A stretch of 64,000 nt of DNA, from assembly GCF_913062585.1 (NCBI RefSeq), contig NZ_CAJXWX010000008.1, forward strand, positions 62,001 through 126,000, written 5' to 3'. Position 1 is the stretch's first letter. Each line of letters opens with the position of its first letter. The notes below the pieces were generated by a model that had not been told where the DNA came from, made no database searches, and was given only the letters and a program-made list of their open reading frames with translations. Made by a program: the position numbers and the translations under genes. This stretch comes from an uncultured Sphingomonas sp. (GTDB taxonomy: Bacteria; Pseudomonadota; Alphaproteobacteria; Sphingomonadales; Sphingomonadaceae). Shown one piece after another: positions 54,485 through 63,603 of this stretch.

Positions 54485-55828
54485 ATGACGAAGGCAATGA
54501 TAGCACAAGATTATGCCGTGGCGGAGACGCCCCGCCGCGCGCGGATCTGGTCCCACCTTTATGTCCAGGTTCTGGCCGCGATCGCACTGGGTGCGATCAT
54601 TGGCCATTTCTGGCCGGCTTTCGGCGAATCGCTGAAGCCGATCGGCGACGCGTTCATCAAGTTGGTGAAGATGATCATCGCCCCCGTGATCTTCCTCACC
54701 GTCGTCACCGGGATCGCCGGTATGCGCGAACTGGGCTCGGTCGGCCGGGTCGCGGGTAAGGCGTTCTTCTATTTCATCGTCGTATCGACCTTCGCGCTGA
54801 TCGTCGGCCTGATCGTCGCCAATGTCGTCCAGCCGGGCGCTGGCATGAACATTGATCCGAGCACACTGAAGGCCGGGTCGATCGCGGAATATACCGCCAA
54901 GGCCCATGACACCACGGTCACCGGCTTCCTGCTCGGCATCATTCCCGACACGCTGGTCAGCGCCTTCACCCAGGGCAACATCCTGCAGGTGCTGATGGTC
55001 GCCATTCTGTTCGGCATTTCGATGGCGCTCGTCGGCGAACCCGCCCGCCCGCTGCTGAACAGCCTGGAGCGGATCAGCGTCGTGGTCTTCCGGATGGTCG
55101 GCATCCTGATGCGCGCCGCGCCGATCGGCGCCTTTGGCGCGATCGCCTTCACCATCGGCAAGTACGGCGTCGGCAGCCTGGTCAATCTGGGCGCGCTCGT
55201 CGCGACCTTCTACCTGACCTCGATCCTGTTCGTCGTCGTCGTGCTGGGCACCATCGCGCGCGTCAACGGCTTCTCGGTCCTCAAGCTGATCCGCTATTTG
55301 AAGGCCGAGCTGCTGCTGGTTCTCGGCACCTCGTCTTCGGAGGCCGCGCTGCCCAGCCTGCTCCAGAAGATGGAGAAGGCCGGTTGCGAAAAGTCGGTCG
55401 TCGGCCTCGTCGTCCCCACCGGCTATTCGTTCAACCTCGACGGCACCAACATCTACATGACGCTGGCGGCGCTGTTCATCGCCCAGGCCTGCGGCGTGGA
55501 CCTGTCCCTCGGTCAGCAGTTGGCCCTGCTCCTCGTCGCGATGCTCTCGTCCAAGGGTGCGGCGGGCGTCACCGGCGCGGGCTTCATCACCCTGGCCGCC
55601 ACCCTGTCGATCGTGCCGGACGTGCCGGTCGCGGGCATGGCGCTGATCCTCGGCGTCGACCGCTTCATGTCGGAATGCCGCAGCCTGACCAACTTCATCG
55701 GCAACGCCGTCGCCACCGTCGTCGTCGCCCGTTGGGAAGGTGCGCTCGACAAGGATGCCCTGAACGCCGCACTCAACGGCCATCCGACCCTTCCCACCCC
55801 CAGCAGCGCGCAACCCGTCATCGCCTGA
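54485..55828 (+). CDS. dctA: C4-dicarboxylate transporter
   Basis: DAACS-family proton/sodium symporter for succinate, fumarate and malate, about 447 residues. Family motifs: [60 protein letters not shown] and [18 protein letters not shown]. The start may be ATG 54485 or 54497; each has a purine-rich site nearby. Likely controlled by the divergent DctB/DctD-like pair. Followed by a terminator. Confidence 0.95.
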   Translation: MTKAMIAQDYAVAETPRRARIWSHLYVQVLAAIALGAIIGHFWPAFGESLKPIGDAFIKLVKMIIAPVIFLTVVTGIAGMRELGSVGRVAGKAFFYFIVVSTFALIVGLIVANVVQPGAGMNIDPSTLKAGSIAEYTAKAHDTTVTGFLLGIIPDTLVSAFTQGNILQVLMVAILFGISMALVGEPARPLLNSLERISVVVFRMVGILMRAAPIGAFGAIAFTIGKYGVGSLVNLGALVATFYLTSILFVVVVLGTIARVNGFSVLKLIRYLKAELLLVLGTSSSEAALPSLLQKMEKAGCEKSVVGLVVPTGYSFNLDGTNIYMTLAALFIAQACGVDLSLGQQLALLLVAMLSSKGAAGVTGAGFITLAATLSIVPDVPVAGMALILGVDRFMSECRSLTNFIGNAVATVVVARWEGALDKDALNAALNGHPTLPTPSSAQPVIA

Positions 55829-55838
55829 TCTGCATAGC

Positions 55839-55873
55839 GGCCCGGTCGATCTCATCGGTCGGGCCATTTATTT
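55839..55873 (+). terminator. Intrinsic terminator after dctA
   Basis: GGCCCGGTCGAT (55839-55850), loop CTC, ATCGGTCGGGCC (55854-55865): a 12-bp stem with two central G-T pairs, followed by ATTTATTT. Confidence 0.8.
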
Positions 55874-55934
55874 ACAAAGATGCGCTAATCGGTCACCGCG
55901 ATGACGACGGGGTTCGATTGAGGGGGAATATTCC

Positions 55935-57422
55935 ATGAAGATTCATTGGCTTGCTGGCACCGCCATGGTGTCGGCGATGGGGGTCGCCGCATCCCCCGTG
56001 TCGGCTCAGACCGTCACCACCAAAGCGGCCGCAGAGCCTGCCAGCCCCGTCGCCACGGCCTATCCGACCACGGCTGCCGGTGACGGCAACACGGTTGGCG
56101 GCTACAACCAGTCGCGCTGGGCCGAGGATTGGCGGAAATATTGCGACCCCGCCAAGCGGGACGATGTCATCGACGCGCTGAAGTGCGTGAAGCTGACCCA
56201 GGACGGCAAGTCGTACGTCACCTTCTCGGGCGAGCTGCGCACCCGCGTCAACATCACCACGAACCCCAATCTGCGCGAGGTCGAGCAGCAGCGTCAGGAC
56301 ATCGCGCGGATCGTCGGCGGTGCGGACGTGCATCTGGGCGACAATTTCCGCGTCTTCGGCGAACTCGGCCGTGCGGAGCTTCAGGGTATCAACCTGGGCA
56401 CGCCCGGCGGCAATCTGCGCAACCAGCTGGCCGTGCAGCAGCTGTTCGCCGAAGTGAAGGGCAAGGCGCTTGGCCTGGACGTCGGCGTGCGTGCCGGTCG
56501 CCAGGAATTTTACGACGGGCCGCAGCTGCTGACCGTCGGCCGCGACAACAACACCTTGTTCTTCGTGCTGGACGGCGTGCGCGCCTATGCGCGGAGCAAG
56601 GACGCGCGGATCGACGTGTTCGACCTGAACTACGTCACCTATGGCTTCAAGGGCATCGGCGACGACAAGACCAATCCGGACGTGCGCTTCACCGGCGCGA
56701 CCTTCGGCTTCCGCCTTTCGCCCAAGCTCTTCGGCGGGTCCAAGCTGTACCTGGATCCCTTCATCTGGCGGCTGCGCAATCGTCGCGCGGTATGGGGCCC
56801 GACCACCGCGCTGGAGGAACGCTATTTCCTCGGCCTCCACGCTTATGGTGATGCCGGGCCGGTCAATATCGACTGGACCGTGAACAACCAGCGCGGCACC
56901 TTCGCCAATCGCCCGATCTCGGCCTGGCAGGCGTTCGTCGCCCAGACCTATCGCCTGGGCAAGAAGCCCGACGCCCCCCGCGTCGGCATCCATTTCGACT
57001 ATGGCTCGGGCGGCGGCGCCTATCAGCGGACCGGGGCGCTTAACACCACCAATGGCCTGTTCGGCAACAATATCTATTACAGCTATGGCCTGTTTCTGAC
57101 GCCGACCAACCTGCTGTACACCGCGCCGAACTTCACCTTCACGCCGATCAAGGGCGTGCGCCTGGCGACCGAATATGGCTTTGCCTGGCGGCCGGACGAG
57201 TTCGACGCAGTTTATCGCGCCAGCGGCGCCCCCTGGGCGGGCACGCAGAATGTCCGCGGCAAGAAGGTCGCCGAGGTTGCCCGTCTACAGGCCACATGGA
57301 CGATCACCCCGCGTCTGTCGTTCGTCGGCCGTTACGAACATTTCAAGGCCGACACGGTGCTGAAGCGTGCCAATCTGAAAAGCTCGGACTTCTTCGCCGG
57401 GTGGCTCAGCTTCCGTTTCTGA
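55935..57422 (+). CDS. Alginate-export-family outer-membrane channel
   Basis: A 495-residue beta-barrel precursor with signal peptide (GTAMVSAMGVAASPVSAQ), a short linker and an AlgE-like (alginate_exp) barrel. YVTFSGELRTRVNITTNPN, VGVRAGRQEFYDGPQLLTVG and DGVRAYARSKDARIDVFDLN are typical, and the protein ends in a Phe-terminated strand (GWLSFRF), as required for barrel insertion. GAGGGGG precedes the ATG. Its position after dctA suggests it may be the outer-membrane pore for dicarboxylates rather than an alginate exporter; no alginate genes are present. Confidence 0.85.
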   Translation: MKIHWLAGTAMVSAMGVAASPVSAQTVTTKAAAEPASPVATAYPTTAAGDGNTVGGYNQSRWAEDWRKYCDPAKRDDVIDALKCVKLTQDGKSYVTFSGELRTRVNITTNPNLREVEQQRQDIARIVGGADVHLGDNFRVFGELGRAELQGINLGTPGGNLRNQLAVQQLFAEVKGKALGLDVGVRAGRQEFYDGPQLLTVGRDNNTLFFVLDGVRAYARSKDARIDVFDLNYVTYGFKGIGDDKTNPDVRFTGATFGFRLSPKLFGGSKLYLDPFIWRLRNRRAVWGPTTALEERYFLGLHAYGDAGPVNIDWTVNNQRGTFANRPISAWQAFVAQTYRLGKKPDAPRVGIHFDYGSGGGAYQRTGALNTTNGLFGNNIYYSYGLFLTPTNLLYTAPNFTFTPIKGVRLATEYGFAWRPDEFDAVYRASGAPWAGTQNVRGKKVAEVARLQATWTITPRLSFVGRYEHFKADTVLKRANLKSSDFFAGWLSFRF

Positions 57423-57429
57423 TAGCGGC

Positions 57430-57451
57430 GGCGGGTTGCTCGGGACCCGCC
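57430..57451. terminator. Hairpin between convergent genes
   Basis: GGCGGGT (57430-57436) and ACCCGCC (57445-57451) with an 8-base loop, between the channel gene stop and the mtnP stop. No T-run; could slow both convergent transcripts. Confidence 0.4.
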
Positions 57452-57453
57452 CC

Positions 57454-58332
57454 TCAGCCGCCCCGTGCGGCCAGCACACGTGACACGATCGGGCCGAGGC
57501 TATCCGCCTTGGCCCGATCCACATGCGAGATATGGGTAATCAGAGCCTGGTCCAGCACCGTGTCGATCGGCGACGCCGTGCGGGTTTCGGGAAGCAGCTT
57601 GGCCAGCTCGACCACCAGCGTCCGCGCGGTGGCCGCATTGGCGGTCAGTTGGGCCAGAATGGCATCGACCTCGACATGCGCCTCGTCCTCGCGCCAGCAG
57701 TCATAGTCGGTCACCATGCCGATCAGCGCATAGGGTAGCTCGGCCTCGCGGGCGAGCTTGGCCTCGGGCATGGCGGTCATGCCGATCACGTCCGCGCCCC
57801 ATTGGCGATAGAGATGGCTTTCGGCACGAGTCGAGAATTGCGGCCCCTCCATCGCCAGATAGGTACCGCCATGCACCATCCGGGCGCCGGCACGCTCGCC
57901 CGCCTGCGCGGCCAGTGTCGACAGGCGCGGACAGACCGGATCGGCCATCGAGACATGGGCCACGAGCCCGGACCCGAAAAAGCTGGTGTCCCGGTGCACG
58001 GTCCGGTCGATAAACTGGTCCACTGCGACGAAACGCCCCGGCGGCAGTTCCTCCCGCAGCGACCCGATCGCCGAGATCGCCAGCACGTCGGTACAGCCCG
58101 CCAACTTCAGCGCATGGATATTGGCCCGGGCATTGACCTCTGTCGGCGACAGGCGGTGGCCCCGCCCGTGACGAGGCAGAAACACGAAGCGAATTGCGCC
58201 GATCCGTCCACGGACCAGCGTATCGGACGGCGCGCCCCAGGGCGTATCGAGGATCAGGGTCTCCGCGTCCTCCAGCGCATCGATCGCATACAGACCCGAT
58301 CCGCCGATGATCCCGATCGTCCAGCCGCCCAT
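57454..58332 (-). CDS. mtnP: S-methyl-5'-thioadenosine phosphorylase
   Basis: Cleaves methylthioadenosine with phosphate to adenine and methylthioribose-1-phosphate, in methionine salvage. The 292 residues show IGIIGGSGLYAIDAL, FLPRHGRGHRLSPTEVN, ISAIGSLREELPPG, YLAMEGPQFSTRAES and GMTAMPEAKLAREAEL. ATG 58332 has GGGGAG eight bases upstream. Its leader contains a hairpin with a T-rich flank. Confidence 0.94.
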   Translation of the reverse strand: MGGWTIGIIGGSGLYAIDALEDAETLILDTPWGAPSDTLVRGRIGAIRFVFLPRHGRGHRLSPTEVNARANIHALKLAGCTDVLAISAIGSLREELPPGRFVAVDQFIDRTVHRDTSFFGSGLVAHVSMADPVCPRLSTLAAQAGERAGARMVHGGTYLAMEGPQFSTRAESHLYRQWGADVIGMTAMPEAKLAREAELPYALIGMVTDYDCWREDEAHVEVDAILAQLTANAATARTLVVELAKLLPETRTASPIDTVLDQALITHISHVDRAKADSLGPIVSRVLAARGG

Positions 58333-58714
58333 ATCGTGCTCCCCTTCGCTTACGACGCCGGTTAGGCGCTTGCCCCCAATAAGCAAAGGGGCGCACGGGG
58401 GGAGGACCCGCACGCCCCTCGCTCAACCGCGGCGGCTGGGGGAATAGCCGCTCGCGGGAACCGTAAAGAGCCACCCCGCAAACGCTGACGACCTGCGCGA
58501 CATGGAGGGAGACGTCATTGCAAGGCACGGCATCGCAACCGGCGGCGCCGCACAAGCGACGATTCGAGCGCGGGAATTTTGAAAAGGCCGTGAAACTCCC
58601 GGATTAAGATGACGTTTCTGTAATTCACCTATATGTACGTCGCAGCCGCGAAAAAGCAACGGATAGGTGCAATTAAATTTGACGTCGTTGATCGGAGGCC
58701 GCACAAGGGGGATC
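58333..58714. promoter_or_regulatory. 382-base divergent intergenic region mtnP / TetR
   Basis: No convincing gene. It holds, from the mtnP side, an imperfect hairpin (58387-58419), a 6-bp hairpin GCGGCT/AGCCGC (58432-58451), and an AT-rich stretch (58560-58690) with the inverted pair AATTCACCTAT (58622-58632) and ATAGGTGCAATT (58663-58674), which differ by one inserted C. The pair sits 41-93 bases before the TetR start and is a candidate operator. Confidence 0.5.
58387..58419 (-). other. Leader hairpin of mtnP, attenuator-like
   Basis: Read on the minus strand: AGGGGCG, a 2x2 internal loop, CGGG, loop, CCCG, internal loop, CGCCCCT, followed by a T-rich CTTTGCTTATT. It lies 55 bases before the mtnP ATG, where no upstream minus-strand gene needs ending. 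Confidence 0.4.
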
Positions 58715-59350
58715 ATGGCCATCACGAAACGGACCGCTGGACGCCCTACACGGGAACAAGCCCAGCACATCGACGACATCATCCTGTCCGGCGCACGGGA
58801 GGCCTTTTGCTCGCAGGGCATAGAAGGCACTTCCATGGAGGAGATCGCGCTGTCGGTGGGGGTGAGCAAGCATACCATCTATCGCCGCTATGCAGGCAAG
58901 ATGGCGCTGCTCGACGCTGTCGTGGCCCGCGACCTCGACCGCCTCAATCAGGCAATGCTGCTGGATGACGCCACGGGCAGCAATCCGCTGGAACGGCTCA
59001 AAAGTGCGGCGCGCCGCTTTTTCTTTTTCTGTGTCGAGCCGGATTCGGTGCGGTTCATGGCCTTCCTCACGTCCGAGGCGATCTTCTCCGAGGAGCTTCG
59101 TCAGCGCTTCGGAACATGGGACCGGGTGCTGTCCGATCCGATCATCCTGTGCATCCGGGCGTCGCAAGAGGCTGGCCTGCTGCGTTCCGACGAGACGGCC
59201 ATCGCGCTGTTCAGCCTGCTCGCCGACATTCTCGACGGTCCTGGCCGCCGCATGCAGTTCGATCTGCCCGATCCCTTCTCCGGCCTCTCGCCCGATGCGT
59301 TCTTCGAGCATCGCTGGTCGGTGTTCCTAAAGGTTGCGACCGCCGGGTGA
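58715..59350 (+). CDS. TetR-family transcriptional regulator
   Basis: A 211-residue regulator: N-terminal helix-turn-helix GIEGTSMEEIALSVGVSKHTIYRRY with AGKMALLDAVVARDL after it; the C-terminal domain is of the AefR/TetR_C type. ATG 58715 follows GGGGG. It is the first gene of a run with GH130, GH13 and GT4 genes and may repress them; a GTG within its stop region (59347) could start the next gene. Confidence 0.9.
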   Translation: MAITKRTAGRPTREQAQHIDDIILSGAREAFCSQGIEGTSMEEIALSVGVSKHTIYRRYAGKMALLDAVVARDLDRLNQAMLLDDATGSNPLERLKSAARRFFFFCVEPDSVRFMAFLTSEAIFSEELRQRFGTWDRVLSDPIILCIRASQEAGLLRSDETAIALFSLLADILDGPGRRMQFDLPDPFSGLSPDAFFEHRWSVFLKVATAG

Positions 59351-59385
59351 AGGGAACGGGCGGTGACAGCGGGCGTTGGCGGGCC

Positions 59386-60501
59386 ATGTCCGACGATCTG
59401 CTGATCTTTCGCCCCGACGATGTCGATCTGTCCCGCTCGCCGCTGCGCCGCGGCATTTCCGAGCCGACCTATGTGCTGGGCGCGTTCAATCCGGGCATGA
59501 CCCGGCTGGCGAACGGCAACATCCTGCTGATGGTCCGGATCGCCGAGGCGCTCCGCGAGCCCGTCGATGCTGCCGATGTCCGGGCCATTCGCTGGACGCC
59601 GCAAGGCTATGTCCTGGACCGCTATCCGCTGTCCAAGGTCGATATGACCGACCCGCGCCAGTTCGCCATTCGGGGGAGCGCGCATCGCATATTGGCGCTT
59701 ACGTCCTTATCCTGGCTGCTCCCGGTCGAGCTTTCCCCGGACGGGGCGAGCATCGTCGCGGTCCATTACGACAAGGCGATCGAACCTCTCGCGACCTGGC
59801 AGGATTACGGCGTGGAGGACGCCCGGATCAGCCGCATCGGCGATCGTTGGTATATGACCACCTGTTCGGTGTCGGCCGAGCGGCATTCGACCACGCTGCA
59901 CCTGTCGGAAAACGGCCTGGACTATCGGCTGGCCGGGATCATCCTGGACCATCAGAACAAGGACATGCTGTTCTTCGAGGGACTGGTCGACGGCCGCTTC
60001 ATGGCGCTGACCCGGCCGCTGGGCGAAGTATATTTCGCCTATCCCGATGACAGCCCGTTCGTCGGCGGCCCGTCGATCAACTTCGCCACCTCGCCCGATG
60101 CGCTGCACTGGAAGCCACTCGAGGCCCCCGGCATCCGCGCGCGCAAGGATTCGACCTCCGCGATGAAGGTGGGCGGCGGCACCCCGCCGATCCTGACCGA
60201 GCGTGGCTGGCTGACCATCTATCACGGCGTGGAGAGGCGGGAGTCGGTGGGCATCTATCGCAGCTTCTGGGCGCTGTTCGACCGGGAGGAGCCGACCCGC
60301 ATCCTGCATTTGGCCGACGACCGCCCGCTGCTGGAGGCCGATCCGGCGCTTACGGCCTCGATCGCGCATCAGATGTATCTGCCGACCCCGGTGGTCTTTT
60401 CGACCGGCATGATCGACATGGGCGACCATTATCTGGTGGCGAGCGGCGAGGCCGATCTGGCCTGCCGCATGACCCGCTTGCCCAAGGCGCTCTTCGCATG
60501 A
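59386..60501 (+). CDS. GH130-family glycoside phosphorylase-like protein
   Basis: A 371-residue five-bladed propeller protein of the GH130 (DUF377) type: YVLGAFNPGMTRLANGNILLMVRIAEAL, WQDYGVEDARISRIGDRWYMT (conserved Asp region), NKDMLFFEGLVDGRFMALTRP, and GGGTPPILTERGWLTIYHGV. Most known members phosphorolyse beta-mannosides; the substrate here cannot be told. GTG 59347, overlapping the TetR stop, is an alternative start adding 13 residues. Overlaps the GH13 gene by ATGA. Confidence 0.85.
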   Translation: MSDDLLIFRPDDVDLSRSPLRRGISEPTYVLGAFNPGMTRLANGNILLMVRIAEALREPVDAADVRAIRWTPQGYVLDRYPLSKVDMTDPRQFAIRGSAHRILALTSLSWLLPVELSPDGASIVAVHYDKAIEPLATWQDYGVEDARISRIGDRWYMTTCSVSAERHSTTLHLSENGLDYRLAGIILDHQNKDMLFFEGLVDGRFMALTRPLGEVYFAYPDDSPFVGGPSINFATSPDALHWKPLEAPGIRARKDSTSAMKVGGGTPPILTERGWLTIYHGVERRESVGIYRSFWALFDREEPTRILHLADDRPLLEADPALTASIAHQMYLPTPVVFSTGMIDMGDHYLVASGEADLACRMTRLPKALFA

Positions 60502-62087
60502 ACGTGCGGCCCTGGTGGCAGTCGGCCGTCCTCTACCAAATCTATCCCTGGTCGTTTCAGGATAGCGACGGCGACGGCATCGGCGACCTACGCGGGATCG
60601 AAAGCCGCCTCGACTATCTGGTCGAGCTGGGCGTCGACGCGATCTGGCTTTCGCCGATATTTCCGTCACCTATGGCCGATTTCGGCTATGACGTGGCGGA
60701 TTATTGCGGGGTCGACCCGCGTTTCGGCACGCTGGATGATTTCGACTGGCTGCTGGCATCGGCCCATGCGCGCGGGTTGAAGCTGCTGCTCGACTTCGTA
60801 CCCAACCACAGCTCCGACCAGCATCCCTGGTTCGTGGAGAGCCGGTCGTCGCGCGACAACCCCAAGCGGGACTGGTATATCTGGCGCGACGCAGCCCCCG
60901 ATGGCGGTCCGCCCAATAACTGGATCAGCGATTTCGGCGGCCCGGCCTGGACCTGGGACGAGGCCACCGGGCAATATTATTACCACGCCTTCCTGAAGGA
61001 ACAGCCGGACCTGAACTGGCGCAACTCGCAGGTGCGCGCCGCGATGCTGGACGTCCTTCGCTTCTGGTTTGCGCGTGGCGTCGACGGATTCCGTATCGAC
61101 GTGTTGTGGCACATCGTGAAGCACGCCGGCTTCCCGGACAATCCGATCAATCCCGACTGGGATCCGGCGACCGGCGAGATGAACCGGGTGTTCCAGTTTC
61201 ATTCGACCGACCAGCCCGAAGTCCATGATATCGCCGCCGATATGCGTGCCATCGCCGATGCATTCGGCCGTGACGGCGACGAGCGGGTATTGATCGGCGA
61301 GATCTATCTGCCGGTCGAACGGCTGATGCGCTATTATGGACAGCAGGGCGAAGGGGTACATTTGCCCTTCAACTTCCAGCTGATCGACGCGCCCTGGGAC
61401 GCCCGGCATCTGGCGCGGATGATCGCGGATTACGAGGCGGCGCTTCCCCCGGGCGGCTGGCCCAACTGGGTGCTGGGCAATCACGACCGCCCGCGCAGCG
61501 CGACCAAGCGCGGCCCTGCCCAGGCCAGGGTCGCAGCGATGCTGCTGCTGACCCTGCGCGGTACGCCGACGCTCTATTATGGCGACGAGCTGGGCATGAA
61601 GAATGGCGACATCCCGCCCGATCGGGTTCGCGACCCGCGCGAGTTGCGGGAGCCGGGACTGGGGCTGGGCCGCGATCCGGTCCGTACGCCCATGCCGTGG
61701 GACGACAGCCCGGCGGGCGGCTTCACCACCGGCGAACCCTGGCTGCCGCTCGGCCGGGGCTGGCAGGACCGGAACGTCGCCACCGAGCTTGAGGACAGCC
61801 GATCCATGCTGGCGCTGCACAAGGCGCTGCTCGCGCTCCGGCGCCACAGCCCTGCGCTGGCGACGGGAAATATTCGGTTGATCGAGGCCGAAGGACCAGT
61901 CCTCGCCTATGAGCGCGAGCAGGACGGAGAGCGGTATGTGATCGCCCTCAATCTCGGCCAGACGGCCGCGCCGGTCACCCTGGCGGGGCGCCCTGTCCTC
62001 TCGACGCTCGGCAATCTTCCGCTCACGCCCCCTTCCCTGCTGCGCCCCGATGAAGGGCTGATCCTGAAAGTAGACGCGCTGACATGA
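60498..62087 (+). CDS. GH13 alpha-glucosidase-type enzyme
   Basis: A 529-residue cytoplasmic GH13 hydrolase of the oligo-1,6-glucosidase/alpha-glucosidase group: WWQSAVLYQIYPWSFQDSDG, LLLDFVPNHSSDQHPWF, nucleophile Asp201 (FRIDVLWH), acid/base Glu268 (LIGEIYLP) and Asp330 (GNHDRPR). LGRDPVRTPMPWD is typical of this subgroup. No signal peptide. Coupled to GH130 (ATGA) and to the GT4 gene (ATGA), suggesting a joint route for a small oligosaccharide or glycoside. Confidence 0.9.
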   Translation: MNVRPWWQSAVLYQIYPWSFQDSDGDGIGDLRGIESRLDYLVELGVDAIWLSPIFPSPMADFGYDVADYCGVDPRFGTLDDFDWLLASAHARGLKLLLDFVPNHSSDQHPWFVESRSSRDNPKRDWYIWRDAAPDGGPPNNWISDFGGPAWTWDEATGQYYYHAFLKEQPDLNWRNSQVRAAMLDVLRFWFARGVDGFRIDVLWHIVKHAGFPDNPINPDWDPATGEMNRVFQFHSTDQPEVHDIAADMRAIADAFGRDGDERVLIGEIYLPVERLMRYYGQQGEGVHLPFNFQLIDAPWDARHLARMIADYEAALPPGGWPNWVLGNHDRPRSATKRGPAQARVAAMLLLTLRGTPTLYYGDELGMKNGDIPPDRVRDPRELREPGLGLGRDPVRTPMPWDDSPAGGFTTGEPWLPLGRGWQDRNVATELEDSRSMLALHKALLALRRHSPALATGNIRLIEAEGPVLAYEREQDGERYVIALNLGQTAAPVTLAGRPVLSTLGNLPLTPPSLLRPDEGLILKVDALT

Positions 62088-63091
62088 AAATCGCGATGAT
62101 CGCCCCCATCGCGTGGCGCACGCCGCCGCGCGCCTATGGACCATGGGAATTGGTGACGAGCCTGTTGACCGAGGCGCTCGTCGCCCGTGGCGTCGACGTC
62201 ACCCTGTTCGCGACGCAGGACAGCGTCACGGCGGCGACGCTGGCGGGCCCCGTGCCCGCCCCCTATTCCGAAGACCCGTCGGTCGACGCCAAGGTGTGGG
62301 AGATGCGCCACCTCGCCGCCGTGTTCGAACGCGCCAGCGAGTTCGACCTGATCCACAACCAGGCCGACTTCCCCGCCCATGCCTTTTCCGGGCTGGTCGA
62401 CACGCCGATGGTCACGACCATCCACGGTTTCTCGTCCGAGCGCATCCTGCCGATGTACGCACCCTATCAGGACCGGGTGCGCTATGTCGCCATATCGGAC
62501 TCCGACCGCCACCCCGGCCTGCGCTACGCCGCGACGATCCATCACGGCATTCCGATCGAGGAATTTCCTTTCGATCCAGCGGGTAGCGAGGATCTTCTGT
62601 TCTTCGGTCGCATCCACCCCGATAAGGGCGCGGCCGAGGCGATTGCGGTGGCGCAGGCGACCGGCCGCCGTCTGGTGATGGCGGGCATCGTGCAGGATCA
62701 AGGCTATTGGGAGCGTGACGTTCGCCCCCATGTCGATGACGATCGCATCGTCTATCGCGGGCCGGTGGGCGGCGCGGACCGCACCGCAACGCTGGGCGGG
62801 GCCAGGGCCCTGCTCCACCTCATCAATTTCGACGAGCCGTTCGGGCTGTCGGTGGTCGAGGCCATGGCGTGCGGCACGCCGGTCATCGCCATCCGGCGCG
62901 GCTCGATGCCCGAGTTGATCGAGGACGGCGTCACCGGCTTCCTGGTCGACACGGTCGAGCAGGCGATCGCAGCGGTCGACCGACTGGGCGAGATCGACCG
63001 TGCCGCCTGTCGCCAAGCGGCGGCGACGCGCTTCTCGGTCGATCGTATGGCCGATCGCTATCTGGCGCTCTACCGCTCGATCCTGGGCTGA
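62084..63091 (+). CDS. Glycosyltransferase family 4
   Basis: A 335-residue GT-B glycosyltransferase. N-terminal KIAMIAPIAWRTPPRAYGPWE (glycine loop region), VTTIHGFSSE, LLFFGRIHPDKG and the E-x7-E motif in EPFGLSVVEAMACGTPVIA. Sugar donor and acceptor unknown. Last gene of the TetR-GH130-GH13-GT4 run; its last 22 bases overlap the 3' end of the convergent MarR gene. Confidence 0.88.
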   Translation: MKIAMIAPIAWRTPPRAYGPWELVTSLLTEALVARGVDVTLFATQDSVTAATLAGPVPAPYSEDPSVDAKVWEMRHLAAVFERASEFDLIHNQADFPAHAFSGLVDTPMVTTIHGFSSERILPMYAPYQDRVRYVAISDSDRHPGLRYAATIHHGIPIEEFPFDPAGSEDLLFFGRIHPDKGAAEAIAVAQATGRRLVMAGIVQDQGYWERDVRPHVDDDRIVYRGPVGGADRTATLGGARALLHLINFDEPFGLSVVEAMACGTPVIAIRRGSMPELIEDGVTGFLVDTVEQAIAAVDRLGEIDRAACRQAAATRFSVDRMADRYLALYRSILG

Positions 63092-63540
63092 TCGCGCTGC
63101 GCCAGCGCCGCAGCGTCAATCCGCTGGAGCATCGCCACGAAGGAATCGAGTTCAGCCTGGCTGAACCCGGCAAAGAGCTGCGCCTCCAGTTCCAGCGCCT
63201 TGGGCGCGACATCGGCGTAAAGAGTCCGCCCCGCCTCGGTCAGGACCAGCAGATGCGAGCGCCGGTCCCCGTCATGCGCGGTCCGCGCCAGCAGCCCGCG
63301 GCCGACCATCGCGATCGCCGCGCGCGAGACGGTGACCTTGTCCATCCGGCTGCGCTCGCACACCGCCGACTGGGCGACCGCGCCTTCCTCCGCGACGATC
63401 GCGATCAGCCGCCATTCCGGGATCGTGAGCCCGAACAGCTGTTGATAGGCGCTGGCGATATGATCGCTGACTAGGTTCGAGGTGATCGAAAGCCGATAGG
63501 GAAGAAAGCCGTCCAGCCGCAATTCGCGAGATCGTAACAT
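63070..63540 (-). CDS. MarR-family transcriptional regulator
   Basis: A 156-residue winged-helix regulator: LTIPEWRLIAIVAEEGAVAQS, then VCERSRMDKVTVSRAAIAMV and the wing RTAHDGDRRSHLLVLTEAG. ATG 63540 fits the family; upstream codons overlap the dioxygenase. Divergent from the 4-hydroxyphenylpyruvate dioxygenase gene 63 bases away, so it probably controls tyrosine/aromatic degradation there. Confidence 0.9.
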   Translation of the reverse strand: MLRSRELRLDGFLPYRLSITSNLVSDHIASAYQQLFGLTIPEWRLIAIVAEEGAVAQSAVCERSRMDKVTVSRAAIAMVGRGLLARTAHDGDRRSHLLVLTEAGRTLYADVAPKALELEAQLFAGFSQAELDSFVAMLQRIDAAALAQRDQPRIER

Positions 63541-63569
63541 TTGACACCAATTCCCCGTTCTGCGATCTA
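63541..63569 (+). promoter_or_regulatory. Candidate promoter of the dioxygenase gene
   Basis: TTGACA at 63541-63546 matches a -35 box, with GATCTA at 63564-63569 at 17-base spacing as a weak -10. AGGAG follows before ATG 63604. Confidence 0.4.
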
Positions 63570-63603
63570 GTTTCGGAAGATACTGGATCAGGAGTTGGAC
63601 GTC

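Noticed and set aside
58540..58620. Very short open frame (about 26 codons) starting at an ATG in the mtnP/TetR gap.
   Set aside because: No hydrophobic or conserved pattern and nothing downstream to support translation.
58423..58878. Minus-strand open frame overlapping the TetR start and the intergenic region.
   Set aside because: It overlaps the conserved DNA-binding region of TetR in antisense, and no ribosome-binding site or domain supports it.
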